DNA from: Afipia sp. OHSU_II-C1
GTDB taxonomy: Bacteria; Pseudomonadota; Alphaproteobacteria; Rhizobiales; Xanthobacteraceae
Assembly: GCF_000497575.1 (NCBI RefSeq)
Contig: NZ_APJI01000012.1
Span: forward strand, 1-64,000
Reading direction: 5' to 3'
Length of the DNA: 64,000 nucleotides
Made by a program: the position numbers and the translations under genes. Every line of letters begins with the position of its first letter. Positions within the stretch are counted from its first letter, which is position 1. The notes under the pieces were generated by a model that was not told the DNA's origin, ran no database searches, and saw only the letters and a program-made list of their open reading frames with translations. Shown piece by piece: positions 55,636 through 63,779 of this stretch.

Positions 55636-57675
55636 ATGTCGTCATCATCAGCCGGGACTAGCTTATATCCGACGATGCTCTCTCCGATGAAGGTAGGAGC
55701 CCATACCTTACGAAACCGGGTGATCATGGGGTCTATGCACACGCGCCTGGAACATCTGGATAACGCCGATGAACGACAGCGCGCATTTTATGGCGCTCGC
55801 GCGAAGGGTGGTACAGCTCTTATCATTACAGGCGGATTTGCGCCAAACGACGAGGGGCGACTTGAGGTAGGCGGACCGGCGCTGTTGGCGAACGATGATC
55901 TTGCCCCCCATAGATCGGTGACGGACGAGGCGCATCGTTATGGTGCCAAGATTCTCATGCAGGTTCTGCACTCCGGACGGTACGCGAAACATGATCAGAT
56001 CCGAGGCGTGTCAGATATCCGCTCTCCAATTAATCCGCGGGTGCCAGTTCCGTTCAAGGAAAGTGAGATCGAGCAGACGATAGATGATTTCGTGAAGTGC
56101 GCAGTGCGGGCCGCAGAGGCTGGATACGACGGCGTTGAGATTATGGGGTCCGAGGGCTATCTCATCAATCAGTTTGTAGCCCCGCGTACGAATAATCGCA
56201 CCGATAGCTGGGGCGGTTCAATCGAGAAGCGAATTCGCTTTCCTGTCGAAATTGTAAGACGTACTCGCCATGCGCTTGGTGCGGGGTTTCTGATTATGTT
56301 CAGAATTTCGGCGATCGATTTGGTCGATGGCGGTTCTACGGCAGACGAGATAGATAAACTTGCAGTTGCGGTCCAAGAAGCCGGTGCTGATATTCTGAAT
56401 ACTGGTGTGGGATGGCATGAGGCTCCTGTCCCGACTATCGCATTTAGCGTGCCCCGCGCCACGTTCAGTTTCGCAGTCAAGCGGCTTCGCAAAGCGACGT
56501 CTCTCCCGATCGTGGCTTCAAACCGCATTAATATGCCTGACGTTGCGGAAACGCTTCTTGTTAGTGGCGATTGCGACTTTGTTTCGATGGCGCGGCCGAT
56601 GTTGGCGGATCCAGATTTCGTGAATAAAGCCCAAGCGGGTCGAGCAGACGATATCAACACGTGTATTGCTTGCAACCAAGCCTGCCTTGATTTCATTTTC
56701 TCGGATCAAACTGCGACATGCCTGGTAAATCCGAAAGCCTGCCGCGAAACGGAATTTGAAGCGCCACCCGTTCACGGATCGAAGCGGGTTGCGGTCATTG
56801 GTTCGGGCCCGGCTGGCCTTGCAGTTGCTTCCGCAGCCGCCGGAAGAGGGCACCGCGTTTCTTTATTCGAAGAACAGGCCGAACTTGGCGGTCAGATCCA
56901 TTTAGCGCGGCGGGTTCCAGGCAAGACAGAGTTCAACGAGATGCTGAGGTATTTCACGCGTCAGATCGAACAGGCAAATGTCGATGTCCGGCTCAGTGTC
57001 CGGGCCACTGCAGATGATTTGGCCCGGGAAGGATTTGATGAAATCGTTGTCGCGACGGGTATTATTCCGCGGACGCCGGACATTCCAGGAATTGAGCACC
57101 CGAGCGTTTTATCCTATGCCGATGTGATCTTTGGCCGCGCAGAAGTTGGGAAGCGCGTCGCAGTTATCGGCACCGGCGGCATCGGCTACGACGTAGCAGA
57201 ATTGCTAACGCACAGTGATACCCACCAAGATCCTATTGAGCATTTCCTTGACGAGTATGGGGTGGATCCCATGATCACATCTCCCGGCGGATTGAGAAAG
57301 CCAAGGGCGACAAAATCGCCTAGGGAGGTTACTCTTCTTCAGCGTCGGCAGTCTCGCCCGGGTGATCGCCTAGGCGTGTCAACCGGCTGGATCCTGCGTA
57401 ACAGGCTTCGGAGCCGCGGGGTCGTTGCGATCGCCGGCGTTACTTACGATAGAATTGACGACGACGGTTTACATTACACGGTGGGCACCGAGAGTCGGGT
57501 TCTTAAAGTCGATAATATCGTTATCTGTGCCGGACAACTTCCAAACGTCGCACTCGCTGACGAATTGAAGCAGAAGGGCATCAAAGCGGTTACGATTGGC
57601 GGAGCGCGTCATGCTGACGAGTTGGATGCGCTGCGAGCGATTCAGGAAGGCGTTAGACTAGCGCACGATATGTAA
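55636..57675 (+). CDS. 2,4-dienoyl-CoA reductase-like FMN/FAD iron-sulfur flavoprotein
   Basis: About 679 residues from ATG 55636, preceded by AAGGAA; a GTG at 55615 is less likely. An N-terminal old-yellow-enzyme barrel (MGSMHTRLEH, LMQVLHSGRYAKH, GVEIMGSEGYLINQFVAPRTNNRTDSWGG) is followed by a four-Cys cluster CIACNQACLDFIF...TCLVNP for a 4Fe-4S centre and then an FAD/NAD(P) domain (VAVIGSGPAGLAVASAAAGRGH and VAVIGTGGIGYDVAE). This three-part layout is that of FadH and trimethylamine dehydrogenase relatives. A role in reducing a 2-enoyl or dienoyl-CoA intermediate is inferred from context. Confidence 0.9.
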   Translation: MSSSSAGTSLYPTMLSPMKVGAHTLRNRVIMGSMHTRLEHLDNADERQRAFYGARAKGGTALIITGGFAPNDEGRLEVGGPALLANDDLAPHRSVTDEAHRYGAKILMQVLHSGRYAKHDQIRGVSDIRSPINPRVPVPFKESEIEQTIDDFVKCAVRAAEAGYDGVEIMGSEGYLINQFVAPRTNNRTDSWGGSIEKRIRFPVEIVRRTRHALGAGFLIMFRISAIDLVDGGSTADEIDKLAVAVQEAGADILNTGVGWHEAPVPTIAFSVPRATFSFAVKRLRKATSLPIVASNRINMPDVAETLLVSGDCDFVSMARPMLADPDFVNKAQAGRADDINTCIACNQACLDFIFSDQTATCLVNPKACRETEFEAPPVHGSKRVAVIGSGPAGLAVASAAAGRGHRVSLFEEQAELGGQIHLARRVPGKTEFNEMLRYFTRQIEQANVDVRLSVRATADDLAREGFDEIVVATGIIPRTPDIPGIEHPSVLSYADVIFGRAEVGKRVAVIGTGGIGYDVAELLTHSDTHQDPIEHFLDEYGVDPMITSPGGLRKPRATKSPREVTLLQRRQSRPGDRLGVSTGWILRNRLRSRGVVAIAGVTYDRIDDDGLHYTVGTESRVLKVDNIVICAGQLPNVALADELKQKGIKAVTIGGARHADELDALRAIQEGVRLAHDM

Positions 57676-57681
57676 CGCGAC

Positions 57682-58150
57682 CTAATCGACTAAGGCGTGA
57701 ACGGTGCGGTTCAAATCTTCCTGGAAGTCGGGTGCCGCTATTGCGATCAATGCGCTCCTTCGCTCCGAAATAGTAAGGTGCCGTAGGTCTGCGGCACCAT
57801 TCTCTGTTACGATTATGCCTGCATCGGCTTGTGAGGTGCTTACCGGTCCGCTTAGGGAGAATACGATGCGGCTACGCAATCCCTGAGAGGTTTTGACGGT
57901 GGGTGGGAGTGCGAGTGCAATAATCGGCAGGCCACCCTTGGAGTAGTGCGCGCCGCGAAGAAAATCTATCGCCCCCTCCAACTGCGCCTACATAGACGCC
58001 ATTCGCTACTTCTGCGTTGACCTGCCCAGAGAGATCGACCTCGATGGCGGAGTTCAAGGCAACAAAGTTGTCGATCCTCGAAAGGGTTGAAAGTGCGTGG
58101 GTGTAGCTGGTTGGTCGAAGCAATATTGACCGGGTCTGATTGCAAGCTCG
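57682..58150 (-). pseudogene. Acetyl-CoA hydrolase/4-hydroxybutyrate CoA-transferase, truncated and frameshifted
   Basis: The minus strand holds the C-terminal part of a CoA-transferase in two frames. In one frame (up to about 58130): LRPTSYTHALSTLSRIDNFVALNSAIEVDLSGQVNAEVANGVYVGAVGG. In another frame, to the stop at 57682: GAIDFLRGAHYSKGGLPIIALALPP, GPVSTSQADAGIIVTENGAADLRHLTISERRSALIAIAAPDFQEDLNRTV. The join lies near 57960-57990. The N-terminal half, including the catalytic Glu region, is missing. It is a relic of a CoA-transfer step in the same cluster. Confidence 0.85.
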
Positions 58151-58194
58151 TATAAGCTGCCCGTCTCATCACGTTTTCCGAATACGGTTCATTG

Positions 58195-59361
58195 TCAGTA
58201 ACTGCGCGGCATGCCCAACACATGCTCGGACAGATACGAGAGGATCAGATTGGTAGAGATGGGAGCCACCTGATACAGCCGTGTCTCGCGAAACTTGCGC
58301 TCGACATCATATTCTTCGGCGAAGCCGAATCCGCCGAACGTCTGAATGCAGGCATTCCCGGCTTCCCAGGAAGCTTCGGCCGCAAGCATCTTGGCCATGT
58401 TCGCTTCTGCCCCGCAGTCCAGTCCTGCCTCATATAAAGCGGCAGCTTGGTGGACCATCAGTTCAGCTGCGCGCATTGATGCGTAAGCGCGGGCTATCGG
58501 AAACTGAATGCCTTGGTTTTGTCCGATCGGGCGCCCAAAAACTTGTCGGTCTTTCGAGTATTTGGTGGCTTTCTCGACGAACCATTTTGCATCGCCGATA
58601 CATTCTGCGGCGATCAGAATCCGCTCGGCATTCATACCCGACAGGATGTAGCGGAATCCTTGACCTTCTTCTCCCACGAGATTACTCGCTGGAACGCGCA
58701 TACTGTCGAAAAAGACCTCACAAGAGTTGTGGTTCATCATGGTTCTGATCGGGCGAATAGTAAGCCCGGAGTTAACCGCGGCTCGCATGTCCACGATGAA
58801 GGCTGAAAGGCCCTGTGTTTTCTTCGCAACTTTATCCTTCGAGGTAGTGCGGGCAAGGAGCAGCATCAAATCGGAATGCTCTGCCCGGCTGGTCCAAATC
58901 TTCTGTCCATTGATGACATAATCGTCGCCATCGCGCTGAGCGAACGTTTTTAGTGAAGTTGTATCGGTGCCGCTGGTGGGCTCGGTAACTCCGAAAGCCT
59001 GCAGGCGAAGCGCGCCAGTTGCGACATCCGGGAGATACTTTTCCTTCTGCTCGGTTGAACCATGACGCAGTATTGTACCCATCGTGTAAACTTGGGCATG
59101 GCACGCCGCACCATTGCACCCGTTGGCTTGGATGGTTTCGAGAATTGCGGCCGCCGCCGATAAGCCGAGCCCGGACCCGCCGTATTCAGTCGGAATAAGA
59201 ACTGAAAGGTAACCGCTCTCGGTCAACGCTTTCACGAAGCCGGTAGGATAAGATCGGGTCTCATCAAGCTTCCGCCAATATTCCCCGCCGAAGCGCTGGC
59301 AAAGCTTTGCGACTTCCTCGCGAATTTCTATGTGAGCATCAACATCGTATCCGAGTTTCAT
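58195..59361 (-). CDS. Acyl-CoA dehydrogenase
   Basis: A 388-residue flavoprotein of the acyl-CoA dehydrogenase family: LIPTEYGGSGLGLSAAAAILE, ALRLQAFGVTEPTSGTDTTSLKTFAQRDGDDYVINGQKIWTSRAEHSD (FAD-binding), and C-terminal FGGFGFAEEYDVERKFRETRLYQVAPISTNLILSYLSEHVLG. It oxidises an acyl-CoA to the 2-enoyl-CoA using FAD and an electron-transfer flavoprotein. Leftward operon with the SDR and two further dehydrogenases upstream. Confidence 0.93.
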   Translation of the reverse strand: MKLGYDVDAHIEIREEVAKLCQRFGGEYWRKLDETRSYPTGFVKALTESGYLSVLIPTEYGGSGLGLSAAAAILETIQANGCNGAACHAQVYTMGTILRHGSTEQKEKYLPDVATGALRLQAFGVTEPTSGTDTTSLKTFAQRDGDDYVINGQKIWTSRAEHSDLMLLLARTTSKDKVAKKTQGLSAFIVDMRAAVNSGLTIRPIRTMMNHNSCEVFFDSMRVPASNLVGEEGQGFRYILSGMNAERILIAAECIGDAKWFVEKATKYSKDRQVFGRPIGQNQGIQFPIARAYASMRAAELMVHQAAALYEAGLDCGAEANMAKMLAAEASWEAGNACIQTFGGFGFAEEYDVERKFRETRLYQVAPISTNLILSYLSEHVLGMPRSY

Positions 59362-59390
59362 GGCACCATCGCAGGGTTAAAAGTGTGTGC

Positions 59391-60296
59391 TTAGACTGGA
59401 TCCCAACTGAAGATGTCGGCGCTGCGATCCAAAGAGATCATTGATGCTTTTAGTGCTGGAAAGCCGTGGTTAGCGATAGCTTCAGGAGTCCAACCGTCCG
59501 TCCGGTGGACGGATCTCAGCGGGCGGCTTTGGCTCATCAAAAACAACTCGTTGTTTCGAGCCGCAAAGATCTGCCCCGTTATGTCGGAAGCTGCATCGGA
59601 GGCGAGAAAAACAGCAAGCGGAGCGTTTTTTTCAGGTGTCATTGCGGCAAGTTTTTCCACGCGAGACTTCTCCTCCGGCGTCCGTGCTGATATCGCACCG
59701 GTCATCCGGCTCCAGGCAAACGGCGCGATACAGTTCGATCGGACTTGGTATCGCTGCATGTCCAGGGCTATCGATTTTGAGAGCGCCGCGATACCAAGCT
59801 TTGCTGCGGAGTAGTTTGCCTGTCCGAGGTTGCCGACCAAGCCAGACGTACTTGTCATATGTATGTACGAGCCGGATCGTTGGGTGCGGAACGGCTCAGC
59901 AGCAGCGCGGCTGACGAAAAAACTGCCGTTGAGATGGACATTGATTACCGAAAGCCAGTCCTCGGGGGCCATCTTATGAAAGATGACGTCCCGCAGGATA
60001 CCGGCATTATTCACCACAGCATCAAGCTGGCCAAAGGAGTCTAGCGCGCATTGCACAATACGCTGCGCGCTTACCCAATCACTTACGCTATCCGTGTTGA
60101 CAACAGCGCGACCGCCACAATCTTCGATGATCGTCTTGGTTTCCTGCGCGGGTGTGCTTGATCCGCCGTCTCCTGAGAGCGAAACACCGATATCATTGAT
60201 GACAACCGAAGCCCCGGCCTTCGCCATGGCGACCGCGATAGCCCGGCCGATGCCGCCGCCAGCACCTGTAATAATAGCAACCTTTTCTTCAAGCAT
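59391..60296 (-). CDS. Short-chain dehydrogenase (17-beta-HSD type 4-like)
   Basis: A 301-residue SDR: AIITGAGGGIGRAIAVAMAKAGASVVINDIGVSLSGDGG, the long loop typical of the HSD17B4/multifunctional enzyme branch; VVNNAGILRDVIFHKM; TSTSGLVGNLGQANYSAAKLGIAALSKSIA with Ser and Tyr-x-x-x-Lys intact. This branch usually acts on 3-hydroxyacyl-CoA. It lies between two acyl-CoA dehydrogenase genes on the same strand, 29 bases from the downstream one, in one operon. Confidence 0.9.
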   Translation of the reverse strand: MLEEKVAIITGAGGGIGRAIAVAMAKAGASVVINDIGVSLSGDGGSSTPAQETKTIIEDCGGRAVVNTDSVSDWVSAQRIVQCALDSFGQLDAVVNNAGILRDVIFHKMAPEDWLSVINVHLNGSFFVSRAAAEPFRTQRSGSYIHMTSTSGLVGNLGQANYSAAKLGIAALSKSIALDMQRYQVRSNCIAPFAWSRMTGAISARTPEEKSRVEKLAAMTPEKNAPLAVFLASDAASDITGQIFAARNNELFLMSQSRPLRSVHRTDGWTPEAIANHGFPALKASMISLDRSADIFSWDPV

Positions 60297-60331
60297 GAGA
60301 ATGCGTCCGCTAGTGAGTGGTGAACTTAAAA

Positions 60332-61495
60332 TTATCCGGGTAACCGCAGAACATTCTTCGCGAGAATATTTCGTTGGATCTCGGATGTTCCCCCGTAGAT
60401 AGTTGCCGGTCGCGCACTCAAGAAAAGCGCGGCGGGGTTTGCGGAATCATTTCCCTGAGAACTCAAAAGCCCTCCCAGGTCGCCGGCGATATCCATCATC
60501 AGTTCGGTAATGCGTTGAAACAGCTCGCTCTGATGTATCTTCAGCATTGAAACATTGGCGCCTAAGGGTTCTCCGCGGCGCAGTTGATTAGCGAACGTTT
60601 CAAACAGCGATTTGTGATCCTCAAGATCGAGGTGGAGACGTACATACCGATCGCGGAATGTACTGTCGTTCCAGCAGTTCACTTCTTCCGCCAGCCGCCG
60701 AAGTCTTTCCAAGGCATGGGCAGACTGGCGAGGTGAGCCAAGAAATATGCGCTCAAATCCGAGCAGGGCCTTGGCCATGGTCCAGCCATGGTTTAATTTG
60801 CCAACGAGATTATTCTTCGGCACTCGAACGTTGTGGAAGAAGACTTCGCAGAATTCGTCGTGCATCTCGAGATTGTAAATCGGGCGTACGGTAACGCCCT
60901 CGCTGTCCATGGGAATGAGGAGGAAGCTGATCCCTTCCTGCTTCTTTCGATCCTTGGCCGTCCGAACCAGGGCGAATATCCAGTTGGCATCGCTAGCCAG
61001 CGTGGTCCATGTCTTCTGCCCATTTACGATCCAATGATCGCCTTCGAGCACGGCTTCGGTACCCAACCCAGCCAGATCCGAGCCGGCATTGGGCTCACTG
61101 TAGCCCTGACACCAAATGTGTTCTCCGGCCAGAATTTTCGGAAGAAAGAATGCTCGTTGTTCATCGCTTCCATATCGGATGAGCAGCGGACCAAGCAGTA
61201 CGATGCCGTGGTCAGGATTCCGAGCAGCTCCAAATCGCTCGAATTCATCGACGTAGATGAGCTGTTTTGCTGCTGACAATCCCATTCCGCCATATTCGCG
61301 GGGCCATGCCGGTGCAAGCCAGCCATTATTGGCTAAAGCCATGTACCAATCCTTCGCGTCAGACCAATGCAGGCGCTTGGCTGGATCGCGAAGATGGGGC
61401 GGGTGGAAGCTCTCAAGAAAGCTCCGCGTGAGAGACCGGAATGCCTCGTCTCCAAGAGTGTTGTAATCGTCGAGCCGGTACTTTGTCATAGGCAT
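60332..61495 (-). CDS. Acyl-CoA dehydrogenase
   Basis: A 387-residue member: PREYGGMGLSAAKQLIYVDEFERFGAAR, WCQGYSEPNAGSDLAGLGTEAVLEGDHWIVNGQKTWTTLASDANW and a C-terminal IYGGTSEIQRNILAKNVLRLPG. The YSEPNAGSDL motif and 387-residue length resemble the CaiA/FadE-like dehydrogenases of side-chain and terpenoid acid degradation, often working as alpha2beta2 heteromers with a partner such as the next upstream gene. That pairing is inferred. Confidence 0.92.
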   Translation of the reverse strand: MPMTKYRLDDYNTLGDEAFRSLTRSFLESFHPPHLRDPAKRLHWSDAKDWYMALANNGWLAPAWPREYGGMGLSAAKQLIYVDEFERFGAARNPDHGIVLLGPLLIRYGSDEQRAFFLPKILAGEHIWCQGYSEPNAGSDLAGLGTEAVLEGDHWIVNGQKTWTTLASDANWIFALVRTAKDRKKQEGISFLLIPMDSEGVTVRPIYNLEMHDEFCEVFFHNVRVPKNNLVGKLNHGWTMAKALLGFERIFLGSPRQSAHALERLRRLAEEVNCWNDSTFRDRYVRLHLDLEDHKSLFETFANQLRRGEPLGANVSMLKIHQSELFQRITELMMDIAGDLGGLLSSQGNDSANPAALFLSARPATIYGGTSEIQRNILAKNVLRLPG

Positions 61496-61519
61496 GCGAA
61501 CTTCTCTGTGTTCGAAGCG

Positions 61520-62575
61520 TTAAATCTCGGTAGGAAGGAGCAGCTTGGCGTAGCGCTCACGATGCACCTTCGCCGATCCGTATGCGCTGCCGAGCACCAT
61601 CGCTTTGCGTAAGAAGAGACCGATGTCCGCTTCGTCGGTGTAGCCAATGCCGCCATGCATCTGGACGCCTTGCCGTGTAACGAACATTGCGGTGTCGGCT
61701 GCGCGCACCTTTGCGCGCGAAACCGCGGCGTCTTTGGCCTGCTGGGGGGCGTCGCTATCGAGCAATATCGCCGCGCTTTCAACGCTCGCGCGGGTTAGCG
61801 CCTGTTGAATGCTCAGATCCACGGCGCGGTGCTGCAAGCTCTGAAATGTCCCGATAGCGCTGCCGAATTGTTGCCGCATATTGAGGTATTCAATTGTGAG
61901 AGACATTGAGGTCTCGATCACGCCCAGAAGATAGGCTGCCGTTGCCAGACTCGCTTGGTTTATGATCGAGGGCGAGGTCTCAGTTATGAGCTCGGCGGCG
62001 GCATCGTCGAAGTATAGCGATCCGTAATGCCCGCCGTCCTGGGTTAAATGAACGTCGAGCTTGATCCCCTTCGCCTTGGAAGAAACAAGGGCGAGCCCTT
62101 CGCGACAACTTACCAGAAAGTCGTCTGCGCCAGCCGCCATTGGCACGCAGATCTTGACTCCACTGATTCTTCCGCTGCGGAAGGTCGTTTCACCGATCTC
62201 GTGCAGACTGTTGGCCTCTTCCTGCCAAGCGAGCAAGATGATGCGGTTTCCGGTAATTGCGTCCGATAGCGGCTCTCCGCTAAGGAGAGCCGAAGTTATG
62301 CCTGCATGAATGAGCGGTTCGGGTACTAAAGCCGCGCCCAATTCTTCAGCGAGCGCGCAGAGCTCCGGGACTCCAAGGCCCGCTCCTCCGCGCTCTTGCG
62401 GAACGATTAATCCAATCCATCCCATGTCTGCCATCATTCGGAGGACAGATGGATCAAAGCCCAGAGTTTTAAATCGTAAATCGCGAACTCTCTTCAGATC
62501 TGAGCGATTGGCGATCACGTTTGCGCTTTCGCGTATCAGGCGGATGCCTTCTGCGCGTTCTTGGGTCAGGATCAT
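61520..62575 (-). CDS. Acyl-CoA dehydrogenase (FadE heteromer-type)
   Basis: A 351-residue acyl-CoA dehydrogenase from ATG 62575 (MILTQERAEG), chosen over a TTG 48 bases earlier. It has LIVPQERGGAGLGVPELCALAEELGAALVPEP, an abbreviated FAD region and AMFVTRQGVQMHGGIGYTDEADIGLFLRKAM. The short length and divergent middle are characteristic of the partner subunit in two-subunit FadE complexes. It is the first gene of the leftward operon and is divergent from the transglutaminase-like gene, with operator site 4 between them. Confidence 0.88.
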   Translation of the reverse strand: MILTQERAEGIRLIRESANVIANRSDLKRVRDLRFKTLGFDPSVLRMMADMGWIGLIVPQERGGAGLGVPELCALAEELGAALVPEPLIHAGITSALLSGEPLSDAITGNRIILLAWQEEANSLHEIGETTFRSGRISGVKICVPMAAGADDFLVSCREGLALVSSKAKGIKLDVHLTQDGGHYGSLYFDDAAAELITETSPSIINQASLATAAYLLGVIETSMSLTIEYLNMRQQFGSAIGTFQSLQHRAVDLSIQQALTRASVESAAILLDSDAPQQAKDAAVSRAKVRAADTAMFVTRQGVQMHGGIGYTDEADIGLFLRKAMVLGSAYGSAKVHRERYAKLLLPTEI

Positions 62576-62643
62576 GACATCGAACTTCGATGAGGCTGTG
62601 AAGCCGGAATGGGAGTAGATCAAAAATTAGACGGTAATATTAG

Positions 62644-62661
62644 TGACTATACGGACAGTAT
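62644..62661. promoter_or_regulatory. Cluster operator site 4
   Basis: Read on the minus strand ATACTGT-CCGT-ATAGTCA, matching sites 1 to 3. It lies about 69 bases before the acyl-CoA dehydrogenase start and 57 before the transglutaminase-like start. Confidence 0.6.
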
Positions 62662-62717
62662 GTTTGATTGTAAAGTCTGGTTAGTCTTTCAAAACCTATT
62701 TCGAACGCGAGGCAAAA

Positions 62718-63386
62718 ATGACGCAGGATCTAAATGTTCTACTGAGCCCGGCAGAGTACGTGGACAGCGACCACGGGGACGTGGTCGCTTTTGCTCGTGA
62801 CGTCACGAAAGGGAAGGGTACCGTCAGTGACCAACTCCGTGCGCTGTATTTCGCAGTGCGGGATGAAATCCGGTATGATCCCTATGTGGATTTCACGTCG
62901 TCCGAAACATTTAGAGCGAGCAGTGTGCTGAGCGCTCGCGCTGGCTACTGCGTAGGCAAGGCAGCTTTGTACGCCGCGCTGGCGCGCTCGATTGGAGTTC
63001 CCTGCCGGATCGGGTTTGCGGATGTGCAAAACCATTTAGCCACCGAACGACTCTTGAGCATCATGGGCACCAATGTGTTTGCCTGGCACGGTTATGTTGA
63101 ATGTCACGTTCGGGACAAATGGATCAAAGCAAGTCCTACTTTCAACAACACGCTATGCGCCAAGCTTGGCGTAGCTCCGCTGGATTTTGATGGTGTCAAT
63201 GACGCACTGTTGCAGTCGTTTGATGAACGCGATGTGCGATTCATGGAGTACCATGTGCAGCGCGGCGTTTACTTCGACGTCCCGGCGCGTTTTCTGATGC
63301 AGGAAATGCGTCGGCTCTACCCGGCTCTGTGCGTCCCCGGAGGTGCCCAAGGCTCGCGAATGGAGCAAGAGGCTCCCTCGCGCTGA
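62718..63386 (+). CDS. Transglutaminase-like superfamily protein
   Basis: A 222-residue papain-fold protein. The catalytic Cys is in ARAGYCVGKAALYAALARSIGVPCRIGF and the His in FAWHGYVECHV; the third residue, usually Asp in a DPT motif, is Ser in KASPTF, as I recall for a branch of this family found near beta-oxidation genes. It may hydrolyse or transfer amide or thioester bonds. It is divergent from the acyl-CoA dehydrogenase operon and probably under the same operator. Its exact reaction is unknown. Confidence 0.82.
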   Translation: MTQDLNVLLSPAEYVDSDHGDVVAFARDVTKGKGTVSDQLRALYFAVRDEIRYDPYVDFTSSETFRASSVLSARAGYCVGKAALYAALARSIGVPCRIGFADVQNHLATERLLSIMGTNVFAWHGYVECHVRDKWIKASPTFNNTLCAKLGVAPLDFDGVNDALLQSFDERDVRFMEYHVQRGVYFDVPARFLMQEMRRLYPALCVPGGAQGSRMEQEAPSR

Positions 63387-63747
63387 AGATTCCCCAAAAG
63401 CGCAACCAAGTGGCAAGAGCAAGAGGGTTTGCTGCTAATAGGTTAGGCTGCTTTCGTAAATGGAACAGCCAAGCGAGACGGGATCTCAAGGAGAGGAAAT
63501 AAGTCACCGATAGTGGTTCACACTGGGGCGGCAGCGGCGATCGGTAATGAGCCGTTATGGAGTGGCCTGCGGACTTTTCGATAGCAATCAGTATTTCGTT
63601 CAGCCGCGATCATCCTAGCAGCAAGCCTTGGTACATTCTTGAGCCTTGAGCCGAGAGGAAGGAAGTCCAGCTGCGATACTAGCGACGGCCGGTCTAGATT
63701 TCGTCCCAGTCGGTCAACGCTTGACAGCGGCGTGATGTCAGGTATTC
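63387..63747. other. Intergenic region, no clear gene
   Basis: About 360 bases between the transglutaminase-like gene and a palindromic site. Minus-strand frames (63518-63763 and 63241-63507) show no family resemblance. No terminator with a clear T-run stands out. Confidence 0.4.
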
Positions 63748-63767
63748 TTGAATGAACGATCATTCAA
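63748..63767. promoter_or_regulatory. Perfect FadR-type palindrome before an acyl-CoA dehydrogenase gene
   Basis: TTGAATGA and TCATTCAA around ACGA, a perfect eight-base inverted repeat. It resembles the TGAATGA-N4-TCATTCA operator of Bacillus-type FadR, a TetR family acyl-CoA sensor, and lies 12 bases before the start codon. It differs from the ATACT-type sites, so a different regulator is implied. Confidence 0.7.
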
Positions 63768-63779
63768 CGGCAGAAGGTT

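Noticed and set aside
63518-63763. 81-codon minus-strand frame before the last acyl-CoA dehydrogenase gene
   Set aside because: It runs through the FadR-type palindrome and shows no family pattern.
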